Source: Decorospora gaudefroyi (taxonomy: Eukaryota; Ascomycota; Dothideomycetes; Pleosporales; Pleosporaceae). From it: DNA of 64,000 nt. Shown piece after piece: positions 45,980 to 57,840 of this stretch; the first letter of the stretch is position 1; every line of letters begins with the position of its first letter. Location of the stretch: positions 1 to 64,000 of the forward strand of contig ML975271.1 of NCBI GenBank assembly GCA_010015605.1, read 5' to 3'. Below the pieces are notes generated by a model that did no database searches, was not told the DNA's origin, and saw nothing but the letters and a program-made list of their open reading frames with translations. The position numbers and the translations under genes were made by a program.

Positions 45980-47393
45980 TCAAGGTAGCTGGCCGACTAT
46001 CTTGGCCTCGTCCGTTTCATGCTGTTTTCCGAATTGCTCTGGCCTCTCCACCTTGAATAGCCAGTTCTTCTGATCTTCGATTTTGCCTTGCTGGAGACCC
46101 TTCAGAGTTGCGAGCAGCTTCTGGCATACTGGACCTGGCTCTTGTGAAGCGGCTGGGTATGTGAACTTGTCACCCTTGGACGCCATCGTAATGGACTTGA
46201 TGGGAACAAGAGCCGCCGCGGTTCCTGCTGCCAGCACTTCATCGAATGTCTTAATCTCGTCGTAAGCAATCTACCGCTGTTAGCATGATGCGCCCATCGA
46301 CGAACTCTGGATAGTACCTCTCGGGACTCAGCTTCCCAACCAAAAGACTCGGCGATCCTGAGCACACTATCCCCAGTAACACTCTGGATGACGTTCTTGC
46401 TGTTGGATGCGATAAGCTTGACCTTGTCGGCGTCCTTCTTCACACCAATAAACGCCGACGTTGAGAACTCGTCGACTACGCTCCTAGTCTTGCTGTCCAG
46501 GTGCAGGGTGATACCGTAGCCCGCCTTGTATGCCTTCTCGCTATGCCGCAGTACCGGTGCATAGTTGCCACCGACCTTGGCAGATCCGGTTCCCTCTGGT
46601 GCCGCACGATCGAAGTCTTCCAGAATGACAGCGTCCACAGGGTTCGACCCGTGGTAAACTCCCGTTGGGATACAGTAAACGACAAACGTGTACTCCTGCG
46701 GTGGGTTCAGACCAAGCTGCGCAGAGCTTCCGAACAATAGCGGTCGGATGTACATGGCTGCGCCCGTTTCATGGGGCGGCACGTACGCCGCGTTCATTCC
46801 CACGGCCAGACTACAGCAGGCAAGGAAGTGATCCGTTGGCACCTCTGGGATCGAGATGAAGGAAGCCGAGTGCTGCATTCGCTGAGCGTTCTTGGTTGGT
46901 CTGAAGATGTTGATAGTGTTATCCGGAGCACGGAAAGCTTTCATGCCCTCGTAGCACTGCATGCCGTAGTTCAGTCCTGGCGCCATGCCGTGAATGCGCA
47001 AGAACGGATCCTCGACAAAGACGGGGGACGTCCATTTTCCACTGTCGACAGAGTAGTGAGACTCGACATGACCGGCGACTATCAACGGTTAGGGAAGGTT
47101 TTCTGAGTCCATCTTTCAAGTGAGCCGTATAGGTAGGGCAAGTCGAAATGCGTAGCCCGTAGCCCGTAACTGGTCTCGGTGTGACCTCCATGGCTCTTTC
47201 TTTCCGTCACTTGCAATGGATCTGGATACTGGCGAACGCAGATTGAAGCCTCACCTTCTCGAATTTTGAAACCCACGTTGCTCCAATCTAGACAAGTATT
47301 AGCATGGCTCTCCGTTTATGAGGAGTATGCAGGCGACTGGGCGTCAGTTGACTTACCAATAGTGTCGACGGGCGGAGGAGGAAAATCGGACAT
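45980..47393 (-). CDS. Branched-chain amino acid aminotransferase
   Basis: PLP enzyme for the last step of Leu, Ile and Val synthesis and the first of their breakdown. Exons 47357-47393, 47255-47287, 46318-47078 and 45980-46270 give 373 aa. The core reads DPFLRIHGMAPGLNYGMQCYEGMKAFR, then YIRPLLFGSSAQLGL, the catalytic Lys in AKVGGNYAP, and DEFSTSAFIG with the cofactor phosphate loop region later. The join of exons 3 and 4 gives SREIAYDEIKTFDEVLAAGTAA. The N-terminus MSDFPPPPVDTIDW has no mitochondrial presequence, so the cytosolic form is likely. Intron 2 is long (176 nt); the others are 69 and 47 nt. Confidence 0.92.
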
Positions 47394-47858
47394 GATTATT
47401 ATAGTTCTTATTTTTTTTTCGCTATCGTTTGCTGTGGTAAAACGAATGTGAAGCAGAATAGAGGTCGATTTCAGTGTTTTGAAAGAGTCTGACAGTTCAA
47501 GCCAGCCTGCGATATCGGTGACATAAGATCCGGTAATATCCTTGAGCAGCCGTCACAGTATACCAAAAGTTGCTCAGCTGCTCTTCATTGATTCCCGCAT
47601 GCAGAAGATGATGACGGGCTTGCTCGGATCCGACAGTGCTTCGTGTGTACCTGCAGATCGCTTTTACCGTTTTGATTGTACCTCGTAGACGGTGTTCTGG
47701 CTTTCTTGGCGTGATCTGAGACATCGGGTGCGTCTGGCATCTACCTAGGGATTGCAGCCTCCACAAACTACTTACGACATATCATGGAATTCTCTGTCCT
47801 TCCTTAAGCGGCTTCCTGCTTTGCGCTGTCTGTGTCCTATTATATATATATATCCATC
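47394..47858. promoter_or_regulatory. Bidirectional promoter, aminotransferase/ERV2
   Basis: 465 bases between divergent starts. A TA-repeat TATA tract at about 47840-47852 ends 7 bases before the ERV2 ATG, and a T-run lies near 47410-47420 on the aminotransferase side. Confidence 0.5.
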
Positions 47859-48534
47859 ATGATTCGTATCACTGGGCTCAAGGCGCGAGTCGCCCTCCTC
47901 GCCCTGCTTGTGTTCGCCTTCGTCGCATTCCTCCTACTAGGACCGTACGAAGCACCCTCCCGACATCTCTCACCTCCAACAGGTGTCGGAAAGAAGCTAG
48001 GCCATAATAGCGAAGCTTTGCTTACAGGGCATGCGATTGCGCCTAGGTTAGGGAATGCGACAGCCAAGTACGTCTATCATGTCTATGGGGACATTGTCTC
48101 GAGCGTGGCTGACAGCAATTTGTAGAGCAGAACTTGGTCGCGCGGCATGGAAAGTCCTTCATACCACCTTTTCTCGCTTCCCTGAAAAGCCTACAGAGGA
48201 GGAGAGCGAGGCACTGCGGTCATATGTCCACTTGTTCCAACGCTTGTACCCTTGGTATGTCTCACGCCATCTGGCGCTTCGCAGCTGAAGGCATGCACAA
48301 GCTAACTGCGTTTGCAGCGGAGACTGCGCAGAACATTTCGGACAAGTACTTGCCAAGTATCCGCCCCAAGTATCGTCACGGACAGCGGCAGCAATGTGGG
48401 GCTGCTATGTACACAACATCGTCAATAAGAGATTGAAAAAGCCCGAGTTCAACTGCGAACTGATTGGGGATGCATATGACTGCGGTTGCGCAGATGAAGA
48501 GCCGGCAGAATCGGGCAAAGGCACGGCTGCATGA
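47859..48534 (+). CDS. ERV2: ERV2-like FAD-linked thiol oxidase
   Basis: Erv/ALR sulfhydryl oxidase of the ER lumen that makes disulfides with oxygen as acceptor. Exons 47859-48067, 48126-48254 and 48318-48534 (introns 58 and 63 nt) give 184 aa. A signal anchor spans about 11-28. The domain begins ELGRAAWKVLHTTFSRFPEKP. The redox motif CGDC is at 113-116, with the first Cys codon split by intron 2, and it is followed by AEHF and the FAD-binding block MWGCYVHNIVNKRL. The C-terminal DCGC gives the shuttle cysteines typical of Erv2 (Erv1 has its shuttle pair at the N-terminus). Confidence 0.94.
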
Positions 48535-49597
48535 TACCCTGGATATACGGCGCTAAGAGCTGAGAAAGATGATGGTGCAAGCTGTCAGCCCTGGCGGAGG
48601 CGCATGTCGGAGTACGTGGGAGCAATGCTCTTAACCGACAACGCCCCATTTCCAAACACGCAGTAGAGTTGGCAAGCAAGTCGGTGGAGGCAGCGGACTT
48701 GTCGAAGGCCGGCGAAGTATCCGACACACTATTGAAATCATCCATAGAGGAAGGTGTCTCTCCAGCGATTCAATCTAAACACAAATCGCAGCTAACGACG
48801 CCCTATGGGAAAGTCAATAGTCGATATGATAGTCGATATGGTGGTCGACGGAGCTCGTCCAGAGCGGCCAGCAGATCACGTAGGCTCGTCAGCCGGGTTT
48901 CACACAGGGATGGTTTGGCCTTGCCATGTTGGTGGTGGTGTGTAGCAAACCGGACTCGAGATTGGCCTAAGCAGACTCTAGCGAATGACTGCTCAAGTGA
49001 TCAGCCTCCGGAGTCAGGAGAGGCCCTGTCGGGGAACAGCCACGCCAGCGACACGCGCGCAAGACAGGCTGTCCGTATCGACAATGATAGATAGTAGTAT
49101 GGGACCTGGGTGCATGAGAATGTACCATCTACCTGCGACGTCCGTGCCTCTTCCTGAATGTTGCCCCAAGTGCGTCACGGCACCGCGACGCCTGAGGTGC
49201 GGCGACGAACAGGAGACGAACATGCGCAACCCACCAGTTCCCGAGGCGCGTGGGACTCGCTGGCGCTAAAATACTCCGGAGTGCGGTGGATGCACGATGT
49301 GCGGTTGGTCGGCTGATGTATTTTAGGACCAGGACGACGGCGAGGGCGCACGCCGCATCTCGTCTCCCAGGGGCCTTGTTCCCAAAGCGGGCTAGTGCAT
49401 AGCGACCAGTTTTGGTTGTCAAAACATCCATGGATGTGGAAATCTGAAACCTCTCCGGGCCAGCGAGGGGTGATAACGACCCGGCGCCCCCCTCCACACA
49501 CCGACTCTCCATTCCCCTCCTCCACTGCTCGACTGCCAGCTGTTCACCGCTTCACCGCTCTTTGTACATCGAAACAACACGGCCACATCTTCGCATC
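48535..49597. other. Intergenic region
   Basis: 1.06 kb between ERV2 and the LYAR-type gene. Contains a 12-base tandem duplication (atagtcgatatg twice, 48817-48840). A 141-codon plus frame at 48669-49094 has no family features. Confidence 0.5.
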
Positions 49598-51412
49598 ATG
49601 GTCTCGTTCTCCTGCGAGGTATATCCGCCCCATGTTTACCCTCTCCCCGCCATTGGGTCCCTCCCCTGGAGATGCATTAGAAGCTTACTGTGACCGTCTA
49701 GGGCTGTGGAGACGTCCTCACCAAGAAGAAGCTTGACGGCCACCGTAACCAATGCTATGCAGCTTCGTTTACCTGTCTCGACTGCATGGTGCACTTCCCC
49801 GGCACTTCATACAAAGCTCATACGGTATGCTTGACACCCTTGCTGCGCCCTCTCCGACCGTCGCCCTGCTATTTGGGCACTCGAAACCCATCTGCAGCCC
49901 GTTTGCGCAAAGTCGGCGCATTGCGACACCATCAAATTGCATGCATCATCGTGGCTGACCGACGCCATGTAGGCTTGCATCACCGAGGACCAGAAGTACC
50001 AAGGCAAGCTCTACAAGGAGAAGAAACCAAAGGGACAGCAACAGCAACAGCAACAGCAACAGCACCAGAAGAAAGACAGCGCCCAGCAGGACCGCTCGCA
50101 AGCGCTCACCCCTCACAGCGCATACGTCGAAGATGCGCACGACGAGGACCATGCCGACCATGCCGTAGCCATTGTCGATGCGCCGCCTCGCGCGCCCACT
50201 CCACCACCGGCAGCGCATTCCCTGGGCTACCACGAGCAAGCGGCCATCGAAGCTCCCAATGTTTTCGACTTCCTTGACGCTTCCGAGACGCCCGACGTCT
50301 CGAGGACGATCCCGCCCATGGACGAATCGCGCATGCTCGAGGATAGCCAGCCGCCCGCGTACGAGGAGGCGTACATGCCTACCATTACCGACGTTATGAA
50401 GTTCCAGGTCCCAGACGATGACGACGCTTTTGCACAGAATGGCTTCGCCTACGGCAGCGAGCAGGTTCGACCCTCCCGAGAGCGATACGATTCATACACC
50501 ACGCCTGCCCCCAAGCCGAAGCACTCGAGGACAAAGTCGCGTGATACAGATGTTGAGACTACGACGAAGAAGACGGATCGCAAGCGCAAGCGCAAGGTCT
50601 CGCCAACCGAGATCGATATATCGCTCGTTCGAGCTCAGGAAGAGAGAGATGTGATGATGGCCGAAGCACCCCCGATGCTTCACTCTGGCCTTACTGGTGG
50701 ACTCAATAGACTCCTCTCGCGCCCAGAGTTCCCGCCTTCGCCCGACGACTCTGGGGACTACGCCAACTCACCGCTAAGCCCCATGAAACGCGTCAAGCAA
50801 GGCAACTCGAAAGCTCTCGTACGCGCACAGCGAGAGTACGAAGCCGAACAGTTGAAACAGCGAAAGGCTGACATAAAGGCACGCGAACAAGCCGAGAAGA
50901 AAGAGAAGGACAGGGGCCGCGAACGGGACCGAAAAGAGCGCAAGGCTAGCACTGCCCTTGTGAAGATAAGGCCTAAAAAGAGGCGAGATGATTCCTCAAA
51001 GGACGAGGTTCGTCGCATCCGTCGCCGACAATATTCGTCCTCTGTGTCGCCGGCACCGCGGGATCGTAAAACTGTGAAGGCAATCGAGTACCATCGTTCC
51101 GCTTCCAATTCACCACAGCCAGATGGAAGAGGTCAACTCATTGTACGTCCCAACGGAGACCTCGCGCCCACATCGACCGACGCCAATGCTCGCGCGGAAT
51201 TGTTCATGTCCTTCATCACTAAAGGACCGGACTCTGAGCGCGGCATGAGTGTCAACAAGGCCTTGAAACGGTACCATCGCGAGCGCCACGAGCACTGCGC
51301 CCGCGCACCCTCCAAGAGCGACGAAGAGAAGGAGCTTTGGAAAGACTTGCGCCTGAGGAGGAATGACAGGGGCGAGATTGTTCTCTTCTTCGCTCCGGCA
51401 GAGGCTTTGTGA
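49598..51412 (+). CDS. LYAR-type C2HC zinc finger protein
   Basis: Exons 49598-49618 (21 nt), 49702-49824 and 49973-51412 (introns 83 and 148 nt) give 527 aa. The joined start MVSFSCEGCGDVLTKKKLDG, then HRNQC and the second Cys set FTCLDCMVHFPG, is the LYAR-type zinc finger pair; intron 1 falls inside the first finger. LYAR proteins are nucleolar and linked to pre-rRNA processing. A Gln run coded by CAACAG repeats follows the fingers. The middle is disordered with a nuclear-signal-like KKTDRKRKRKV. A long Lys/Arg/Glu helix runs from ALVRAQREYEAEQLKQRK to RERDRKERK. The C-terminus (KALKRYHRERHEH to EIVLFFAP) looks folded and is kept in fungal relatives, as far as I recall. Confidence 0.87.
50036..50066 (+). 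repeat. CAACAG hexanucleotide repeat
   Basis: About five CAACAG-type units coding for a Gln run in the LYAR-type protein. Confidence 0.85.
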
Positions 51413-53061
51413 CTAGACGGGGATATCGACATCATCATTCGCATGCGTACATGGTCCTGCTCTGATCCGACGCCTAGTCAAGGCTCCGACGATATGATCG
51501 ATGTATGAGGAACTCGGCGGGACAGTCGATGCAGTTTGTGGTGGTTGCCCGACCGACTCGCTACGATACCATTCTTTTTTCACATTCTTCTTCCTTTTTG
51601 GATGATACCCGACTTCAAGTCAACTGTTCTTTCGGGTGGGCTTGGTGCACATGTTCTTGTACATGTTTTTGATTGGCTCTCAAATGTTTCGCGGTATCTC
51701 TTCTGTTTGCATGTCTTACTGTCAACATATACTCACTGTTACGGCCATAGTTCGTCTGCGTTGTTGAATTTGGTATCTTTTGGCCAAAACTGGGTTGCCC
51801 TAATACTCCTTCGGCTGGAACCGCTCGTCTTGTTGGCGTTGCGTCTATGAATATGAATTATGTTAAATTTATTACCAATGTCTTTGGGGATGCGTTGCCA
51901 CGAATGAGGCTTGCAGGATTCTGATTCTGACCGGTTCGTATACGGGATGCTGAGCGCTGTCCACACTTGCTGGCAGTCGTCACGAGGCCTAGTTTGCGTC
52001 GATGAGGAACTGAGCAGAGGGCATCAAGACGCGGGCGATGTGGAATGAGGCTCGCTAGCTGCATGAGAGTACCTAGCTGCTACTGCAATCTAGCGCAGGG
52101 ACGCAGCGCACTGCTTATGGCACACCTTTTTGGCCGGTTAAGAGATGATGCGATGGCATGATGCACAACTAGCAAGGCATACCGGTATTGTCAGGCTGTT
52201 TCTCCCTCAGTAATGTAGAGGGCGAAGGTGTAGGACGACCGGGACCTTCTGTTTGTTTTATGTCCCCCGCCAGATGATGAGGAAGGGCGCTGGATACACG
52301 CCGTGGGCAAGGCAATTGCCCGCACCAGTCGACTGCGCAGCAAAATAACGACAAGGAATATCATTAATGACGATGTACGAGAAACAGTTGCACGACAGAA
52401 CTGTGTCGAACTGGTCGCGCACTGACAGCCACCATGGCGGAGCGTTTCCAGAAGCCTGCCTCATCCGACATAGTGTACCAAAACCCGCGCGAGTGCATCA
52501 AACCGACACGGTGGCTCAATGTCGCACAATTCTCACGTCTCTCGCTCTGATTTGATGTATTGTTTATCGTATACCGTGGGGAAGATGCCGGAAATCAGCC
52601 TACCACAGATTAAGTCACCGGCCGCAGCTGCAGCCAGGTCAGATGCACCGCCCACCGCCCAAAACATGCTCCCCAGCTCGCCTCCGGCGCGGAAGCTTCC
52701 CAGAGGATCAGCCTCTACGACCATTGACATGAGCTTCACAGTCCTTGACTAATTACCATCCGGAACGTGATAAGTTCCTGAACGACGACTCGTCAATTGC
52801 CCTCTACGTCCTTGACGCGCGAGGTTCTGCTGTCAGCCGCGCGCACCCTTACACATTGCCCCAGACGCAGGCAGAGTATATCTTCCCAGCCTTTCAGCCT
52901 GGAAACATGTTACGCAGACTCCTCCTTTTGATGCGAATCTTTGGTCCTCAGTAGCCAGGCTTCTATCGCTGATTTGCAATACGCTCTACGAGAAGGGTGA
53001 ACATCCTGGAAGCTTCTCATTCGCACCCATCGTTCTCTCCTCTTTTCTCTCAGCCTGGCGC
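51413..53061. other. Long intergenic region
   Basis: 1.65 kb. The first 400 bases are T-rich and look like 3' UTR. The rest is probably the promoter of the Zn2Cys6 gene; a long upstream region is usual for such regulators. Short frames near 52519-52954 have no family features. Confidence 0.5.
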
Positions 53062-55377
53062 ATGATGTCGTTCGATCCAGGCATGTCTCACAACCACCAC
53101 GATAATTTACCGAATGAAAGCTTGCAGAACCTGCTTTCCTTGGATGACGAGCTTTACGACCCGTTTTTTCAAGGGGAACTTAGGTATCCGGGGGCACATG
53201 ATGGCAGCTGCTCCGGAAGCTACGAGCTGTCGGAGCAGCCTTATTTGGTGTCAGCAACACCATCAGTCGCCGATGGGCCGCCTTCGCTCGATTATACAGT
53301 CTCCGCGCCGCCATCCTTTCTGGAGGAGTCGTCCTCTTTCGGACAAGCCTGTGAAACCTCGTTGTCTTTTGACACCATCGCTACGTCTCCACTAGCGGGC
53401 CAGGACGAGGGCCAGTACGTTGGATCCCTTGGTGCCTGCGACAGTGCCCTGCTGTCGCCACTGGGGCAAATCAACGAGTCGCCCATCCTAGACACACGCT
53501 ATGAACGTATCCCCAATACCTTCGCGTCCTCAACGGGCTCCTTTGAGAGCACGACGGAGACCATCTTCAACCCCCATATTACTGGCTCCTCCCACCACTT
53601 CAGCGGTTTGGACGTCAGAGCTTCTCAGGCCTTCTCAAACGTTGGTACCTGGGCAGATCAACCTCGAGTTGTTGAGAACGACGGGAGTAGAGCAGAAGTC
53701 GCTCCAATCGATATCCCACAATCACTCCCGCCAAGCTACAACTCAGTGCCTTCGAATTATCGACAATTTTATGGGAGCCATGAGCAACATACTAGGGCTA
53801 TCACGATTACCGAAGGTGCGAGAACTCATGGACCAAGAAGCTACAACAGCCGGTTGGCATCATCGCCGTCTACACAGAGAGTTCCTCTTATGTTATCGAT
53901 ATCACCCATAACTTCACGTCATCCTCGCAGTGCTGCACTATCCAGGAGTACTTCGCGCTCTCAACGCAAGGTCGTTACGCCCTCACCCACCTCTGAGTCC
54001 TATGGATGGGTGTCATATCAGCCAAACCCAGCGACGAATAAGTTAGCGCCTACAAGCACTGAAGGGTTGCCAGGGCGAGCGCCCAGAGGACGCAAGAGGG
54101 GCCTTACTGCTGAGCAGCGGAGCCATGCAGCATTAATGCGAATCGTTGGCGCTTGCTCAAACTGTCAACGACGTAAAGAAAAGTGCGACCCCGGTACACC
54201 TTGCAGGGCTTGCCTGGAATATTACAAAGGGGAGCTAGTCAACCATCCGTGTCGCGATCATGTACTCAGTGACCTTTCAGCTGTCTTTCTGTCTGACCAT
54301 CTTGGCTGGCACCCGACTGCTCGGTCACTGGAGTCGTTCGTTGACCCTAGCAAATTCAGCGTCTCGACTGGCATCACCTATACAGTCCCGCTATGCTTTG
54401 GGTTTGGACCAAAATTCCCAGTGTCTGTACACGCTCTACAACTCATAGACCATGAACCATTAGTACATGAGCACATCATCTACTCATGGCCACCGGAGCC
54501 CGTCTCCGGACCTCCGCACAAAGATGCCGTCCTTCCAGCTGTATTGACGGATGATGCCAAATCCAAGCTCGTCCAAACGCTAGACTCGCATTTGTCGCAA
54601 TTGGTAACGCATCACTTCCGTTCCTTTCCTTTGTACTGCTCACCACTGCGGATTCTGCGCGAAGTCTACATCTTTTCGCGCTCTGTCCCGACAAGCTCGC
54701 CGCACTGCCGCACACTTCACCAAGCACTCAAGCTTCTTGTACTCGTCCACATCGGCGGCGATATTACGCTACCGTCTCGTTCGGAAAGCCTTATCTTGGA
54801 TCAATTGGTTCGCAACACAATGGACTTGCCCGACGGTCTCGATCCCAAACCTTGCTTCATCCGCTCACAATTTGGCGCAATCATGCCCGGCCTCGCTCTC
54901 ATGTTGATGAAGGAAGTTCTCTCCTCGCTCGAACAACTCCTCTTGAACAAAGACTGTGATGAATGGCCTATCGCGCTCGCTGTTCTCATCACAATCCTCA
55001 TGACCGTCGAGTCCATCCATTATCACGCCACTAAGCTACCCTACCACAACCAGTACGACACAGCGCGCTCGGCGAACACGGAAAAGGATTTCAGCGTCGA
55101 TGATCAAGGTGTCAGAGAATTATTGGTCTTCTACAGCGCATGCTTCTCGGGGTGCCATGCTCGACTCAGACCGGACTGGGAGGGCGAGTCTACGCGGTCT
55201 TGTGCCCATAACGATGTACGGCCCGAAGACATATTCATTGAAAGCTTGCGAGAGGCGATTCGAAAAGCTTCTGGTGCCGGATATCTGGCTAAGAAAGCTA
55301 GCGAGAAGAGAGGACATGGCGACATGGGATACTTCTTCGACAGACTCGTCGCTCGCCTTGTGTTATTGAGGCCCTGA
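53062..55377 (+). CDS. Zn2Cys6 transcription factor with a long last loop
   Basis: Intronless, 771 aa. The zinc cluster is unusually central: Cys365, 368, 375, 381, 384 and 398 (CSNCQRRKEKC, then CRAC, then NHPC). The spacing before the last Cys is 13 residues, where 6-9 is usual. This long-loop form occurs in a fungal subgroup that I recognise but cannot assign to a pathway. Residues 1-330 are Ser/Pro/acid-rich and may activate transcription. A basic block RAPRGRKRGLTAEQRSHAA just before the cluster may be a nuclear signal. The C-terminal 370 residues are helical (VHALQLIDHEP, LVQTLDSHLSQLV, LALMLMKEVLSSLEQLL). The target is unknown. Confidence 0.83.
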   Translation: MMSFDPGMSHNHHDNLPNESLQNLLSLDDELYDPFFQGELRYPGAHDGSCSGSYELSEQPYLVSATPSVADGPPSLDYTVSAPPSFLEESSSFGQACETSLSFDTIATSPLAGQDEGQYVGSLGACDSALLSPLGQINESPILDTRYERIPNTFASSTGSFESTTETIFNPHITGSSHHFSGLDVRASQAFSNVGTWADQPRVVENDGSRAEVAPIDIPQSLPPSYNSVPSNYRQFYGSHEQHTRAITITEGARTHGPRSYNSRLASSPSTQRVPLMLSISPITSRHPRSAALSRSTSRSQRKVVTPSPTSESYGWVSYQPNPATNKLAPTSTEGLPGRAPRGRKRGLTAEQRSHAALMRIVGACSNCQRRKEKCDPGTPCRACLEYYKGELVNHPCRDHVLSDLSAVFLSDHLGWHPTARSLESFVDPSKFSVSTGITYTVPLCFGFGPKFPVSVHALQLIDHEPLVHEHIIYSWPPEPVSGPPHKDAVLPAVLTDDAKSKLVQTLDSHLSQLVTHHFRSFPLYCSPLRILREVYIFSRSVPTSSPHCRTLHQALKLLVLVHIGGDITLPSRSESLILDQLVRNTMDLPDGLDPKPCFIRSQFGAIMPGLALMLMKEVLSSLEQLLLNKDCDEWPIALAVLITILMTVESIHYHATKLPYHNQYDTARSANTEKDFSVDDQGVRELLVFYSACFSGCHARLRPDWEGESTRSCAHNDVRPEDIFIESLREAIRKASGAGYLAKKASEKRGHGDMGYFFDRLVARLVLLRP

Positions 55378-56185
55378 ACGTTCCGCTTTCTATCTCTTCC
55401 TGTTTGGTCTTCCATAGTACAGTTTTCTTGCCACCTTTGCGCGGAAGGTTATGTTTCTTTCTCGGCTTGGCTTGGCATTCAAAACGTTGCGATACCCTTG
55501 AGCCTGGTCTTGTTTTCCGTTGTAGACTAGATTTTTTCTATTTCGGACTTTTTGGGACAGATCACTTTCTTTACTTACGATTCGATATGAGATCACGACG
55601 TATATGGAAGAAACGGCCTGAAGAAAATTTCTTACGGCCGCATATTGTATTTTTCTCGTCCCTGGATTCATGTTCTCTAGATTTCTGGAAAGGGTGGGAT
55701 CTGTAGCAAGCAAGTACGCATAGGTACTCTAAACGCCTGTTCCGCCAGATAATCCGGATGTGTACGTCGAAAACGCTGAGTGACCCCTACAAAAGTATCG
55801 AGTCATTCTCTTTCCGGCGACCCTACACTAATGGCGATAAAAGTTCAAGCACCAATTCTCATTGTAAGATGAGATAGCTATTCTTCCACTAACCTGACAC
55901 CCCCCTCTCTGCACATATATGCCTACAAAACCATCTAAATCCCACGCCGCTGTTGAGCCGAACACATCTGACGACGTGTGGCTCTTGAATAGATTGTCCT
56001 GCTTCGTAAATATTGGTGACATGTCTTTGTATTTGGTTCCAGTGGGTCGTGAACATAAGTGGTGACCTAGCATCTTCAATTATAGGTCCTTGGCATACGC
56101 AGCTCTTATTTTTGGTAACTACCAATCCCCCGACGCAGTTCGTGACTCATGTGATTTCTTGCCCCCAATCACCATCTAGCGTTCT
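55378..56185. other. Convergent intergenic region
   Basis: 808 bases between convergent genes, T-rich on the plus strand near 55400-55680. No gene seen. Confidence 0.5.
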
Positions 56186-56886
56186 TTATGCCTTTGCATC
56201 CAGTAAGAAAGTTGAGATCCAACCCACGAACCATTTAAGGCCCATCCATAGCGCAACAGTACCCATCACCAACACAGCAATCATGCCCGCAATAATGCAT
56301 CTGCGCATCTCCAGGGCATCTCCAATCTCCAGCTTAGCCATCTTCCTTATGTTCCGATTCAGATGCCACGATTTCCGTTTCCTTGGCTCATCTTTCCGAT
56401 CAGGTCGCGGGCCTATGGCATCATGCGGCTCCACATGTCCAACCGTCCCTCTGCGCCCCCAAGTCGAATTATCGGGATCTTGGTAGGGCTCCGGGTCGAA
56501 CCAACTTGAAGGTGCGAGGTAGGCGAGGATGGAGAAGCTTGACGACTGCGCTTTGGCTCGGCGAGCCCGATCTCGGTAGTTTACGAGGAAGAGCGAGATG
56601 AGGAAGGATATGAACAAGATGGGTGTAAAGAGGATCTTGAAAAAGTTGTCAGTGACTGAAGGAATTCGAAGAAACCGACCCAGCTTACCCGTTTTACAGC
56701 AGAGTCGGGGTCGTCTTCCGACTCGCTTGCTAGGGCGGATGATGGCGAAGGTATTGGTGCGGTCGCAAGTTCGTCGAACGGATCTACCTTTTTCCTATGC
56801 CTCCGTCGTGTAGAGGGCGGGGATGGCGGTGGACTTGGTGGAAGGTGGTGCTTCTGACGTTGTTGGTATGAATTTGCTGCAGCCAT
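56186..56886 (-). CDS. Small two-span membrane protein of unknown function
   Basis: Exons 56689-56886 and 56186-56635 (intron 53 nt, phase 0) give 215 aa. Residues 1-66 are disordered with Pro and basic runs (SPPPSPPSTRRRHRKK). The first span starts right at the splice site (ILFTPILFISFLISLFLV), followed by basic NYRDRARRAKAQ, a hydrophilic loop with SWFDPEPYQDPDNSTWG, and a second span near the C-terminus (IIAGMIAVLVMGTVALWMGL). I do not recognise the family. The splice junction that joins a charged tail directly to a membrane span in frame supports a real gene. Confidence 0.68.
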
Positions 56887-57840
56887 TTTGTCGACAGATA
56901 GGTCTTCGGCTGCTCAGGTTTGGACCTCAGTCATCGACTGCAGTACGGGGTTGTCGCAAAGCTACCATGGTGTGCTTCTAGGTATAGGCAAACGTAGAGA
57001 TCCACTGGCTAGGGTCTTGGTGCAACAGCGACTTCGTATAAAGCGAAAGTATGTGAGAATACGCGTGTTAACTTACACATACGCGTGTTACATAAGACTG
57101 TGACGTCAGCGCGCCAACTCTCTACGCAGAAGCATGAGCGATATGTTACAAAGGTTCTAGATTGTGCACTTTGAGAATTGGGTGTATATGCGCCTGGTCA
57201 TAAGGTGTGCATCCAACATCATCAAGAGTGCTGTGGGGCTTCCGTTGGATGGAGGCCAGGGGCTCCGTCAAAGCACCACGCCCTTCATGGCTGGCCTTAT
57301 TACCACCCGCAATCTCTCAGCTCCATGCTTCCAGATGTCAGGATCGACACAGCCTCACGCTAATAAACATCCGTACCTGGGCTCGTACTGGGCCTCGCAG
57401 CATTTACTCAAAGAAGAACGGGATCGCAGGAAGTCCGACGACCCCGACGCTCCGGAATTCCACTGCGCAACAGCTGCTGCCTGGAGATTCGGGCTTCTAT
57501 ATGATTACGCCCAGCGAACGGGATTCATCAGCAGTAGTCCTCTCATGGTCATCGCGTGGCATTATTCAGCTTCTCTCGCTGACATAAGACGCGGCCATAA
57601 CGGACGAAAACGGGGTCCGATCATCTTCGATTCGCTTTGAAACTGCATCACACGAAGCTCTTACTTTTTCTCTTTTGGCCATTGCTGAACCAATTCTCCC
57701 ATCGAAAAAACCATCCGTGGAACGATTGTATCTCTACGTTGACGTCCGACATCCGGCATTGGTAGCGCAGGTAGCCCGTCCGGACGAATTTGTCTCCAGA
57801 GTTAGGCGAGCTGTGACTGAGTGAAACACGTCCCATCGAG
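56887..57840. other. Intergenic region with a repeated ACGCGT element
   Basis: 950 bases. The 12-mer ATACGCGTGTTA occurs at 57059-57070 and 57079-57090. A plus frame at 57164-57640 begins only with GTG and shows no family features. Confidence 0.5.
57059..57090 (+). promoter_or_regulatory. Twin ACGCGT (MCB-like) sites
   Basis: Two perfect copies of ATACGCGTGTTA, 20 bases apart. ACGCGT is the core bound by MBF (Mbp1/Swi6-type) for G1/S genes in yeasts. They lie 170-200 bases upstream of the minus-strand membrane protein gene and about 750 bases before the second Zn2Cys6 gene. The role is inference. Confidence 0.4.

Noticed and set aside
57164..57640. 158-codon plus frame
   Set aside because: Begins with GTG only; the internal Met start leaves a sequence without recognisable features; kept as non-coding.
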